Source of the DNA: Paragonimus westermani
Lineage: Eukaryota; Platyhelminthes; Trematoda; Plagiorchiida; Troglotrematidae
NCBI GenBank assembly: GCA_008508345.1
Contig: QNGE01003275.1
Coordinates: forward strand, 24,591 to 88,590
Reading direction: 5' to 3'
Length of the DNA: 64,000 nt
The position numbers and the translations under genes are program-made. This document shows, in pieces, positions 1-11,600 of this stretch; the stretch's first letter is position 1, and the number at the start of each line of letters is the position of its first letter. The notes under the pieces are model-generated. The model made no database searches and had not been told where the DNA came from. It worked only from the letters and a program-made list of their open reading frames with translations.

Positions 1-372
1 TTATATGAACTGAAAATTAGTCACAGTTTGGACGTGGCTGGGTGTTTACGTATGAAGATGCAGTCGTATCTAATGTGAGGTCAGTGGTGCAGTGGTCAAC
101 ACGGTTGGCCGGAGTTCACTTAGATTTCTCTTGTTTTGTTCAACAGATAATTTCGTTGTTAAGAAGCATTGAAAGTATGACGGAATCGGTACAAGTCTCT
201 TAAACTGACTACGAGAATATGATTTGAACAAAGCAGTTAGAACACAAAAACTGGTAGATGCAAGCATTTCGTATTGACTCCTCAGTGTCAAATTTACAAT
301 AACATGGATGGGCTATTTTTATAACAAACGAATTGAGGGGCGGATAATTAATAAGCGGGTTAGGATAAGTCA
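1..372. other. left-edge non-coding segment
   Basis: No supported coding exon is visible. The only recognisable piece is a tRNA-like stretch at about 79-119, annotated separately. The 3' boundary of the Penelope-like element lies somewhere in this segment or near 373 and cannot be fixed without a consensus. Confidence 0.4.
79..119 (+). repeat. tRNA-like SINE fragment, family 1
   Basis: The stretch GTGGTGCAGTGGTCAACACG resembles a Pol III A-box region. The same core recurs on the minus strand at about 22,453-22,472 and 43,975-43,995. That makes it a dispersed tRNA-derived repeat rather than a real tRNA gene. The B-box half is weak here (GGAGTTCAC), so this copy is a fragment. Confidence 0.4.
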
Positions 373-762
373 TTAAGTCCAAGGAAGGGTCAAGTTCACG
401 AACAGTTGTTTCTGAACACAGAGAGCTGGTTTGAGTCGATTAATTGCAATTGCTTCAGCAAACCGTAAGAATCTCGGGTTAGGATGACGCAACAGGATTC
501 TGAGTGCACAAGATGGATCGATAGCGTTACCGGTGGTCAGGACGTGTCGAGCGACTGAGGAAATTGGCTGTTTACGCGTTTCAGCAACACTGCCATTCTC
601 CGGTGACACGAACTTCTGTACCCATTTTGGTAAATGCTCCTTCATTCTGGAGCTCAAGCATCTTTCGGTTCTGCCTATGTAACGTTCTCCGCAGTTACAT
701 ACAAATTGGCAAACACAATGTGAAGTGGCACCGGAAGGCTGATCTCCTTTGACTGAAGGCAC
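373..762 (-). pseudogene. Penelope GIY-YIG endonuclease domain
   Basis: This 129-codon frame begins after a cysteine-rich linker (HCVCQFVCNCGERYIGRTER). It then carries the GIY-YIG strand-helix pattern, a conserved HLPKW, a histidine-containing VARHVLTTGNAIDPS segment and the closing RFLRFAEAIAIN block. It supplies the second-strand nicking activity in this retroelement class. It is separated from the RT frame at 967-1,545 by about 200 bases without a shared frame, so it is treated as part of a dead copy. Confidence 0.85.
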
Positions 763-966
763 TGGTAGCTTCTGAGTCCGAGCGATTACACGGAGTTCAG
801 CTGCATTGAACGTTAACTTAACTGAACTTCTTGATCGCTATGTTGTTTGACGCATGATATAATCACCCCTAAAAGGCAGTTCTACGGAGACTCTCTTTTT
901 CTCTACAGTGACCACCCCTTTGGGTGGTACTTTTTGTCTACTGTGCCTATCTATGAACCTTCTGGG

Positions 967-1545
967 CTAACCATTTGATTGTAGGACAGACGTAATCAGG
1001 TCTAGTTCCTCCGCGACGCTGTCAGGCGTACAGATTCGCCTTGCTCGTGTGAACGGAGTATTTACTAGTGCTCTTTTGTACTGGATCGGTGTGAAACGAC
1101 TAAAGTTTAGGTATTGACCTGACCGTGTGGGTTTCCTATAAACGGTTCTTCTAACCGAGCCATCTTCCCGACGACTTATTAGGATATCTAGAAATGGCAG
1201 ACAGTTGCCGACCTCAAATTCACAAGTGACCTTTAAACTAGAATGACAACTATTTAGACGTTGCACCAGGTTATATATCATCTGTTTAGATCGGCTGAAA
1301 ATTAATGTGTCGTCGACGTAACGCTTGTAATATGACAAGTTTTCTATCTCCGTAGCTAGTTGTTGCTTGATTTTTAGCATGAAAAAGTCTGCTAAGATGG
1401 GACCCAGTGGACATCCAATGGCTACTCCGTCTATTTGACGGTAGGACTGTTCAAGAAAACGAAAACTGACATTCTCAGTACAGAGCGGCAAAGTTTCCTT
1501 CAATATGTCGGTGGGAAGTGGCAACGAAGTGCGACTTATTTCCAC
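967..1545 (-). pseudogene. Penelope reverse transcriptase palm/thumb fragment
   Basis: 192 codons. The frame contains the RT box with GCPLGPILADFF (residues about 44-55), the catalytic YVDDTLIFS, the later PFLDILISR and VYRKPTRSGQYLNFSRF, and the KRALV...RARRIC segment. All are in the order usual for Penelope-type RT, where FLD and VYRKPT are typical of the family. The upstream RT part sits in another frame at 1,699-1,992. The gap between them (about 1,546-1,698) contains stops, which shows decay. Confidence 0.85.
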
Positions 1546-1698
1546 GAGCTCACAAATGTATTCAACCGTTTAATGCAGCGGGACATTTGTGAAAAGTGAC
1601 TGAACATCTATGGAGCACATCAGTTTGTTAGCAAGATTGGTTCTGTCCAGGTTACTGATCACTTCAAAGGAATCTTTGATGGAGTATGTCTGAAATTC

Positions 1699-1992
1699 CT
1701 ATTTTACTGGGATTAGAATAATGACCAGCCAGCGTGCTAATTTGTGGTAAGCTGAGTTTGTCAGTGCTAAAATTGGCCTAAGTGGCATCCCAGACTTGTG
1801 AGTCTTTTGTAGGCCGTAAAGTTGAGGTGTTGACGATCCGCACGGCTTGAGAGACTTATAGGTTACTTCATCAATAATCCGCAACTGCAAGAGCAGCTGA
1901 AGATGTCGTCCTATGCGATCCCCTATTTCGCTAATGTTGTCCACTCTCTCTATTCGTCGAAACTTTGTTTGAGCATCAAAAATTGATAACAT
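1699..1992 (-). pseudogene. Penelope RT N-terminal fragment
   Basis: 97 codons with PCGSSTPQLYGLQKTHKSG followed by PLRPILAL and a HKLARWLV segment. This is the characteristic entry block of Penelope-like reverse transcriptase, in which YGLPK.HK and the LRPI block bind template and nucleotide. Upstream of it (to about 2,280) further family sequence is readable only in short pieces. It belongs to the element spanning 373-2,280. Confidence 0.8.
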
Positions 1993-2526
1993 CTTCTGTA
2001 CATACCCATCCTTGTCTAGAATGACGGCCCAGAACCCTTGTCAGGCTGAGGTATAACCACTTTTTTGACTTAAGTTCTCTTAACGATTGCAGGTGTTGCC
2101 TCGTGATAGCACACCGACTATTGATTGGAGTCCTGGTAAACCCATAAGCTCTATCGGTGAACTTAGTCTGTAACCGACCTAGATTGTCAGCACTAGTTGG
2201 TCAAAGATCAAACAACTGATCCATATGGTTTTCTAATAGATACTTATTGATATGTCTGATGATGGGTAAGTGAACAACAGTCAACTAAATCGTTCGAGTG
2301 AATTCGTAGTCCAAAAATGAGTAGGCAGTCGCTATTATTCCAAGTATTATTCACCACTACCCTAATTTTGGTTTTTTAATTTGATAGCGTGGTGAACTTC
2401 ACTAATTCATGTTGATTTGTTCCCGACGGTGGTTACATAACACGCAGAAACAACTGCATTGTTTATTTCCTAATCTTGGTTCCACTTCAAAATCATTCTG
2501 CATGATTACTGGTGTTTACACAAAAA

Positions 2527-2616
2527 ATGGCTTACACACTGCGACAACTGAAGGAGTCTTTAATCCACGAATTCAATTTGACGGATATGAGGAAAGAATT
2601 GGACAGAAATGAATCG
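2527..2616 (+). CDS. gene 1 exon 1 (start codon)
   Basis: ATG at 2527, 30 codons beginning MAYTLRQLKESLIHEF, ending in phase 0 before the donor GTGAGT at 2617. The intron that follows (2617-2651) is only 35 bases and ends in TTCAG. Micro-introns of this size at the 5' end are typical of trematode genes. No in-frame ATG lies upstream before a stop codon. Confidence 0.72.
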
Positions 2617-5600
2617 GTGAGTTTGCTGTTGGATGTACCGACTGACTTCAGTTGGACCGCTTACTGAATGATCTGGACAATCAGTGGCTAGATCTGTCGG
2701 TGAAGTTTGCTGAAATGGATTACGTAAGAGTGTTTGCGTCCATATCTTTATTAGCACTGGAGGATCCAGAAAAAGTTGAAAATTTCTGCAAAGCCATCGT
2801 TTCGCTCCTTGTACGAGATGCTACCATTAACAAGATCGATTCCAAGAAAAAAAGTGATATTATTTTCCATGATTTACTGAATAGTCTCACAGATAATTCG
2901 AGGTAGGTTAGTCGAATTCATTTAGTCCCTCTTTGTTTGGGAGGAATATCAAGAAAATCGTGACTGACATATCAGGTAGCAGTGAGAAGTCGGAACACGT
3001 TGACGATAAGACCAAACTCCCAACAAATCTTCCCAGTCTAGCTCTGAAAGAAGAGGTCTGTTTCAGTTAAAATTTCACCGTAAAACAAATTCATTTATTC
3101 CGATAGATCGTTTCACCTTTGGCGAACGTTCTGGAGGAATTGTACTACGAACAAGATGGTTCGTCCAAATTATTTTCCTGTCCTTATATTAACTCACTGT
3201 TTTTAAAAGAGTTTTTGATTCGGGACTTCCTTGAATATGCAAGGCGATTTAAAGGTTATCAAGATTTTTCAAGCTGCCTTACTGCCAACAGCAACGGAAC
3301 TACTACCCGCGGTGATCTTGATGCGCTATGTGTACGTGATATTTTCGGAAGTCTGACGAGGCGTATGTATTACAACTCTGAGCTTCTTTTATCCAGTTCA
3401 AGATGACAAGATGCATCGCTAGATTAGATTCAGTCCTGAATATCCTTATGTATAGTTGTGTATGTATATATGTTTAAGCCATGGTAACAAACAACGAAAT
3501 GAACGGGATTCATGCAGGTGCGGTCAGGTTGGGGCAAACGGTTTCACTGCCAGGGCAACCAAATTGATTGCGTCAGCAGTTGTCAACAGAGGACCGGTGT
3601 GTGACGCTGAGTTACAACGCACTTGAAAATGTCAACGTATTAGGGCTGCGATTGCACAGTATGTCCATAACTTGAGTGGCCGTGTCAACCACGTTGCGTG
3701 ATGCGTTTAAGTGTTTCATGATCGAATTTCTGTTCGGGCGTTGGTATGTGGACTCGCGCTGAGTCATTGTCTCCAGTACGTAATTAGGGATGTGCTCTGT
3801 CCTTCCCTGTCTCAATTTTCAGTCCGTTCTGCCAATGTATGAATCACCTTAACTGTTAAATCGCTGCTGGCGATTTAGGGGTAATTCACTCCGTAACGCG
3901 TACTCGACGATTCTAGTAACGCTTATTCAGACGGTCAAGTTAACGATCCGGGAAGCGTCAGAATAGACTATCGGAAGGATTGGAATTTACACGGTACTAC
4001 TGAACAAAACCACAATAAAAGTGCTATCTCACCTTGAATGTAAATTAATCGGACGCACAAATTATCTAACAAGAAGCAGTTCAAAATGGAACAACCAAAA
4101 CACGAATCCGCCAACGGCCACCAGTCAACGGGAAATAAGCTCATAAAAACACTGGGGTGCGGATGAAGGTGGGTATGTTTCAAACGGTATCAAGGAGGTA
4201 AGTTTCAATAGACAAGCAGTGACAGTTGTAAGAGAAAGAAAGTAAACACTGTGCAGTTATGGTACAAAATTCATCACAATCGTTTATAACACACACCAGA
4301 GACAACGAATTCACCGCGCTGCATCACCCCAAACAAAGATGACAAACGTACCGGACAAGGTTAAACAGATCCAGCACTAACTGTAGTTGGGTTGGCAGAT
4401 GACAGAAAAGGCAGAGTTATCCAAAAAAACGACCAAGATATTCGAGTTTAATCTCGCGTGTGGAAAGTCACAAATGTAATTACGGTGTGGGATGAGTGCG
4501 ACCAATAGTAGATTCCAACTTTTGGCTCACATCCGGCTGGGTGGATGTCCTACACCGTCCCATCAGCTTCCTGATCTGATTCATCCCATATTTCACCGGG
4601 TGAAACCGTAAGCAGTATAGTCCATGGCACTTAATACAGGACAACACAGGCATCATTTTGGCTTTTGTCGCTGTGGCGTGCTCAACATAACACTGACAGA
4701 AACGATCGCGTGTTTCATGAAGGATACTTCGGCATTCCGCATAATTATGGAAGAATTTCAAGGAACCGATAAAAAGTTAGGCAGCATGTTCGGTTAAAAT
4801 CCTGCTGGACAAATATATTGTCCGAGTCATGAAACTAGTTATCTCCCACTAATTTGGGCAAACAAGATCCTTCTAAATTCATAATTAAAACCATCTTGGG
4901 ATCACGGGCTATAAAGCGCCGAAGTGTGAATCAGGGGTAGTTGCATATTCGTTATAAATAGGTTGACAAATATGGTAGTTTAGAAGGACGTTCTCTGGAA
5001 TCCACATTCATCAGTCGACACACGTGGACAGTGGCATATCAAACGACAACCCAGTGTAAAATACGACGGTTGTGATGTGTACTCAGTTTACTAGCTTTTT
5101 TCAATCAAAAACGTATTACATTATTTGATTGTCGGAAGAAAAGCATCTCAATGATAGGGTAAAACCACCGAATCGTGAACTTTGTGTCGTGTGATTACAA
5201 TCAACCAAAAATAGCGTCATCTCAACTGCAGCATAGTCTGTATATGCACAGTGAGCTTGGGAACCAGAAGTAGAACACAAGATCCTCCAATCGGTAGGTT
5301 GCTTAATCTGAATCAGTAAATCCATGTTTTGTTACCTATAAGTAGTGTGATAAGTTGCGTTATTTCGATGAAACCGAACTGTAAAAAATCTGGATTTCAG
5401 CTGGATTCGAATCAACGACAGAAGCGGCATGCTCAGAAGTGGTAACTGTTTCACAAAGTGAGCTATAAAGTCAAGCCGCAGGCCCATGAACTTCACATCT
5501 GAATTCACTTTTGCGTCCAATCCAACATAACTTCAGTGGTTTGCACTGTCACCGGTGGATTTCAACGTGGACTGTTTGAGAAATTCTCCATGGGCAGTCA

Positions 5601-8600
5601 GTTCACTTAAATATTAGATGGATTCCATTTGACGCAAACGATTAGAAAATTAACCTGATGCAGATGTAAGATTTGGGAGCTTCCGGCGTGGTTCTGTAGC
5701 ACAGCTTGTGGAACGATTGCCAAGCTTAAGAATGCTGTTTCAGCCGTTGTTTCGAATCCAGCCGAAATCCAGATTTTCGCAATTGGTTCTTATCTAAAAT
5801 CCCATATTTGACAAATGTGAGAATTATTGGTGATCGCTAGTTAACTTGAGTAACCGGTTATAGACCAAGACATGTGAAGACTATGTGGCTTCGATTTTTT
5901 GAACACGTTGATTTTAACTGTGTATTTCGGTGCTTCTATTTCCTGAACGTCCTGAATGCTTTTAGATTACTTATATGTTGAACCAAGTTTTTGATGTACC
6001 AAATCATATTCCATTGTCATGGGCATTTACAGCAAATAATTATGTAGGCACGTACAGGTTTATTATGAAGTTATATACTAGGATTGCTAATTTGTTGAGA
6101 ACTATGAGTATTTTTATGAGAATGGATTGCAACGTTTTCAGTTGAACTTTATCAACATCATTGTCATAAACAACAGTACACTGTTAAAACCAACAGCTAA
6201 TGATCGGATAGATGTCAACGTTGACGTATTTCAAAATATACAAAAATATGAAATCTGTGATAAGCACAGTAAGTCACAATGTAAAATTCATAGTCATCCT
6301 CATTAAATTTCTAGCGTTTCGTTAAATTTCAAGCTCAGTCCTTAGAATTAATATTGTGGTCTGTCTGGGCCATACTGGTAGCAATCACGTGATGTATGTT
6401 GACTCTAGTTCTCGTCGGATGCGCTGGTTAAGATGAAAATATAGACATTCTCTGGCGGATAAGACAAACTCGGATACTTGCAGATGTTAGAACTTGAAAT
6501 CATCCGAGGTCCAGTGGATCAGTTTTAACGAAGAACTCCATTGCAACAATGTTCAAATACGTTGGAAGCTGTGGACAATTTTTTGCCCTGGCTACAATAT
6601 TGCATTTTTAACTCCATTGGTTATTGGTTCTGGTCATACTCACTTGCTCTCCATCAGCGGAAACCATTTTTACCGCAAAGAAAACCTGTTCACAGAGTTC
6701 AGCTTGTTGCGGGTCAACGAACAACCAACTGTGTGAGATACTTGTAAAGCGTGAGAATCACGTTTAATCCATTAGTGAGATCTATGTTTGAACAGTATGA
6801 TAGTGTCCATTCCGCAAATGACCTTATAGTTAGCACGACAGTGAACACGCCAGCGTGCGAAATGTTGCAGATATTCTCATGACTGAGAAAAGCTCAAAGC
6901 AGGGCAAGGTTGCGTAGTCTTCACTATGGGGATTATCACTAGTAAGCATATCATGAACGACTCAGATGAATATCAATTCTTTCTTTCACATGTCAATTTT
7001 GCTTCAAACTATGCTGACGTTCAACACATTTATGGCCGAGGTTATCAGAATCCAATTTTTGGTAAACTGACACAGGAATGTACACACCATACAATGAGAA
7101 AATTTTTCAGGTAAATATCCATACTACCATAATTTGCTGATGATACAATGATTTATGTGGCTGGTGTATCTGAATCAATTGTTTTCAACACGTTGTTGCA
7201 GCATTTGAAATCAAACCAGAAGTTACATGAATTAATCAATCGTGAACCTGCAGTAAATCCGTCGGAACTGCCAACGATGCAAGAAAAAATTATTCTTGGG
7301 GAGGTAAGTAGTACAAAGACCACAAATAATCGATTGCATCATTCGAAAGCAAATAATGTTTAGAGAGTTAGTATATTCAAGTGCGCACTGAAAAATCAGT
7401 GTAACTTCTGTTGAGTGCAAGGATTCGTTGATTTGTAGGGTGCAGTAGTTCACTTTGAGTGCGAGTTTATTTCAGGTTATCTAAATTTTGTGACAGGATT
7501 CTTTTCATCATAGAGGTTAAAAGTACATACTGTACATAAGTGGTTTTAATGTGGAATACTGAGTTCCAATTTGTTGAATTTCGGCTAGAATTCCTTCCTG
7601 CCGCTATTCTTGATGCCGGTGACAGAATATTCCTTGGAATGGTGTCTCTGTAGAAAACCACACTCGTTACTAACGTTTGGATTGTATTGGAGTACTAATT
7701 CTTGTATATCTGTTTGGACAGAAAAAGAAAACTCTCAGAATAGTTGTGAACTGATAAATTGCGTAACACATTTGGTTAATTCTTGATGAAATGTTCACAC
7801 CACATTCTTTGTCAGAATCACTGAAAGCAGTATGATTCATCATGTCGTCAAATAGTCCTCCAGTTTGATTTCTGCCATAAATTCTGTAATACTGGTAAAT
7901 GGCACATCTGTGTATTAATCTCTTCCGAATATATTGGCAAAATGAGTAAAGATAAACCACACTTGTCTGCATGCAGCTAAATGGCTTTCCAACAAGAATT
8001 CAAGTCACGAACTGCTAATCCTGTACACTCTAAGCTATCAAAATTTCCAGCTTTCGTCTAAATTGGGCTTCCGCTGAATGTACCAACAGTGACTAACACC
8101 AAAAATTTGCCAAGCTCTATAACTGGTTCAATGTGGCTTGAATACAATAATTACATTTTGGTCCAACATTTACAACACTGGTATAGATCCGACTAGGAAC
8201 ATTGCTTTGGGGCTATCAGTTTTTAAGTCAGCATGCTGTTAGTGGCCACCACCGATCAGTGAAGTCTCTCCGAATCCAAACTTATAAGTATTCTTCTAAA
8301 TTTCAGCAGCTGGGTAGAAGCAGCTGCAGAACTGTAGTTACAAGGAGCATTTGTAGGAAGTGGGCTGTTTCACTTCTTGTAACACTTTGCGTCTAACATA
8401 GAAGCTTACCTAGATTCAATGAGGTTTTAAAAGCTGAAGAAAGTTTAGTAACCAGCCAAATCATAGAGTAAGTAGCCATAGGTGTACTGTGCAATGGCAG
8501 AGATCAGTGCCATGTTCACATATTAGTAGTTTAAAACTGAGGATGAGTGAAACCGGGACAGAAACTAATTTGATACACTAAACCAGAAAAGATATTCAGA

Positions 8601-11600
8601 GAGTCAATTGCTAATGATAAGTTAGCGGCGAAATTGGAAACTAATTTAAGGTTTTTTGTTCCCTTGAAGAGGTTAGTACATCCAGTTATCCGTATGCACA
8701 AGCTTGGCCATTTCAAGATGGACCAAAATGCGTGAAAGGGTTCAAAACAGACTGTCCTACTTGCAACGTTTACGATATTCGTATTGTGCGAAATCGGACC
8801 ACGGTATCAAGGTTTCCTTATTAGCACGTTAAGAAACTGAGAGATTGGTTTTATTCCGGGCTTATATTACCTGCGGAACTGAAGCAAGGTTGACTGGTGT
8901 ATATTTTACTAGGTAGTCATTTGATATGTCATTATAGCGGGGCGGTGTTATTCGCCATCAACAATATAAACCTTTAAACATCTTTCTGTATCATGGTAAG
9001 TTAGTGCTACATAACAGTTGCTCCCAGAACGGACTGACTTCACCTGCTTGGTACATTCGGTTGTGTGACAACCGTCGTTTATTAACATGCTAAAGTTATT
9101 TTGAAAATTCCGTATGAGTGATCACGTAAAGTGGTACAGGTTGTTCATTGTTGATTCTCCGTAGACAGAAGCAATGCCTGCTAAACTTTTGAAAGTAGTT
9201 CTTTTAGCCTTGAAAACTAATTTTACAAATCGTGAGTTGATAGCTTGCGTTCGGACTGGACTCTTCTTAATGAGGCAATCCTCCGACAGTATTAATTTTT
9301 TAAGACAGTTCCTTGAGTGGAAAATCTTTTATGATCCATATCAGTTACCCAATCATTAATGACTTTTCCTGACTTCCACAACCCTACCTAGCAAGTCTTC
9401 TGTGCCTTTTATACCTGTGACAAGTTTTGTCGTAACAGTGGCTCTATTTTTACCCGGTTGTCAGAAATGTCGGTTCTCTTTAGTCCAAAGAATTTAGAAG
9501 AAATTCTTTCGTTATTACTAAATAACTATAAAGTGTGTATCTAAGACCCCCAAGGAGGTGTTTTATCTCTTGAACTAGTATTGGTAACCGCACCATGTAC
9601 AGTGAAATCCAAATCGTTCGTTACTGACTGCCGTCAGCAGTGTGTGAAACCAACGTTGCGTTATGAAGTTTGAACATGGGCAGGGATTTTTGGAACTTAT
9701 TAGTAGAAATCAGTACGATAAGAGTACTGATTTATTTCAGATATGGGTAAGTTATTTGCAACTGGTGTAGTGGAAAGGAAGAGTAACTATATATTGGCAT
9801 AGGAGTGGCAAATTACCGGGGATGAAGAATGATGTCAGTAAGCACAAGGTTTATGTTGTTTAACTTACCAGCAGCTGAACACTATCGGGACGTCTTTTGC
9901 TTCCACACCAAACACAGAACCCATAACCAGTTCTCTCAGTTCATATGAAGACCTCTTCTACTTACAAACGTCTTACTTAAGGGTATCACGTTTATAATGT
10001 GCTGCAAGAATTCGATCAAAAACACGCGATATTCGACTGCTGCTTCTTCCACTTCCAGCAACCGCGTTTGAAATGGCTACGAAAAAACATTTTTCCACAC
10101 AATACTCAGTCCTGAAAAGTTAATTTTTGCACAGCGCGGAATGATTTTTTTGTAAAACAAAGCGCCGGTTATTCATAGTATGATGTGCGACTGACCTCCA
10201 TTGGGGTAAATTCACAATATAATGACCATTTCTGTCCAATATATCTCAAAACAATGTACTGCGTTGCTAGGCGTCCCCAAGGGCCACCGGAATGAAAAAA
10301 AAGAACCATATCGTGAAGATAGGTTACTTTCACTGTACGTTCTTTTTTAAAACCCCTCTATTGTACGACTGATCACCAATCGGGAAACAAATGCATACAT
10401 TCTAAGTGTTATTCAGGTTGAAAATTTGTGGCAGCAACGTAAAAGTTGAAATCCTGTAAACTGTGAGGTGCACAGTAGATGTGATGGCCACTGATAGAAT
10501 ACAAAAAAGGAGAGTGATTATCAGATGGGAGGGGAAATAGATTGAAAATGGACGAGGCGTGTGTTAGTAAGTGAGGAGTCGAGGTCTAATAGGAATTGAC
10601 AGGCATTTCATCGACTGTAGGTGGAGTAAATGGAATGAACCTCACCAAGGAAAACCAGTACTGAAAAATAAGCTTTTGTAATGACAATCCTTGAGTGACA
10701 TACGCCGAGAAATGCAAGGAAGTGACGAATTGAACAACTGTTTTATTGTAGGTGGGTAGTTGTCAATTCGGTCACTACAAACTGAGAACCACTGGTGTTT
10801 CGCCAAGTCCACAACTGTCTAAATCATCTTCAAGTTAAGGAGATACAAAGAAAAACAAAAGCGAAACTCCAGCTCACTGAAAAAATAGGTGGTGAAATTT
10901 AGTTGATAGTCAAATGTCAAATTATTTATGCAACACACTTCTGAAACTTAAATCATGGACAATTTTATCATAGCTTTGCCAAAATGCGCTTCTTTAACTG
11001 TGATCCGAGTTGATCATCGAGACTCGAACTCCTCAGTACTTCCGGTGAGTCATTTGGGCTCAGGGTAACATCACTGGGAGAGTGATCGACACAGAAGTAT
11101 ACAGCCCATTTGGCGGTAATAAACACCGCTCAAATGGCTGTTGATCAGGATGCACGCACACCAACAACAACTGTGACCAGGCCAAACGTAGTTTACCTAT
11201 AAAAGTACAACTTAGTCATGAGAACCGTCAGCGTGTGAGGCCCATGACGATATTCTCTTTGTTGAGGACGTCGATGAATTTGTCAGTTGCAGACTAACTC
11301 AAATATCATCAGTTTGCTCGAAGGTCTTAGGAAACCTCGGTGACGACTGGCTGGTATTCTGAAGGACATTTTGGTATTAACTAGTTCACCTGCTGCCCAA
11401 GAAGGCCGAATACAGGTGATTAGTGAGGGTAAGCCGGTTGACGTTTCTTCTGTAAAGTCAAATAAAGCCGGTCATACAGACCATTTAACGCCTTGCCTGA
11501 AGATTAGTATTCAGGGGATAGAAAATCTTCTATTCCTGTGGCTCAAAGACCACCACCAAGTTTGTTACTAAATATCAGAACAAATGGGGTTTTCAGAACG

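Larger units (their letters stand above)
373..2280 (-). mobile_element. Penelope-like retroelement, decayed (RT plus GIY-YIG)
   Basis: A minus-strand Penelope-like element can be read over about 1.9 kb in several frames. In element order: a frame with the pair LDKDGYVQKM, STPQLYGLQKTHKSG and LRPILAL (about 2,050-1,699), which is the RT N-terminal part. Next is an RT palm frame (1,545-967) with VDGVAIGCPLGPILADFF and the catalytic box YVDD. Last is a GIY-YIG endonuclease frame (762-373) with CNCGERYIGRT, HLPKW and FAEAIAINRLKP. Penelope elements are known for joining this RT type to a GIY-YIG nuclease. The frames are broken between the domains and the RT start is degraded, so the copy looks inactive. 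It stops about 250 bases from the start of gene 1, on the opposite strand. Confidence 0.9.
3363..7075 (+). other. gene 1 intron 4 (3.7 kb) with repeats
   Basis: Contains a Penelope GIY-YIG remnant at 3,600-3,850 and two copies of a tRNA-derived SINE (5,395-5,475 minus and 5,690-5,780 plus). No further exon with a matching phase was seen. The remaining sequence has no recognisable feature. Confidence 0.5.

Noticed and set aside
5690..5785. Considered as a genuine tRNA gene
   Set aside because: A and B boxes are present, but arms do not pair well by eye and several diverged copies exist in the window, so SINE is the better reading.
6926..7114. Plus frame starting MGIITSKHIMNDSDEYQFF read as an exon ending at GTAAAT
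   Set aside because: In this frame the donor gives phase 2, and the next exon would then read straight into a stop. The shorter exon 7076-7110 in another frame joins both neighbours.
9232..9359. Read-through extension of exon 7 (42 further codons)
   Set aside because: A strong GTGAGT donor lies at 9,232 and the next exon fits it in phase. An open run of this length is not rare by chance.
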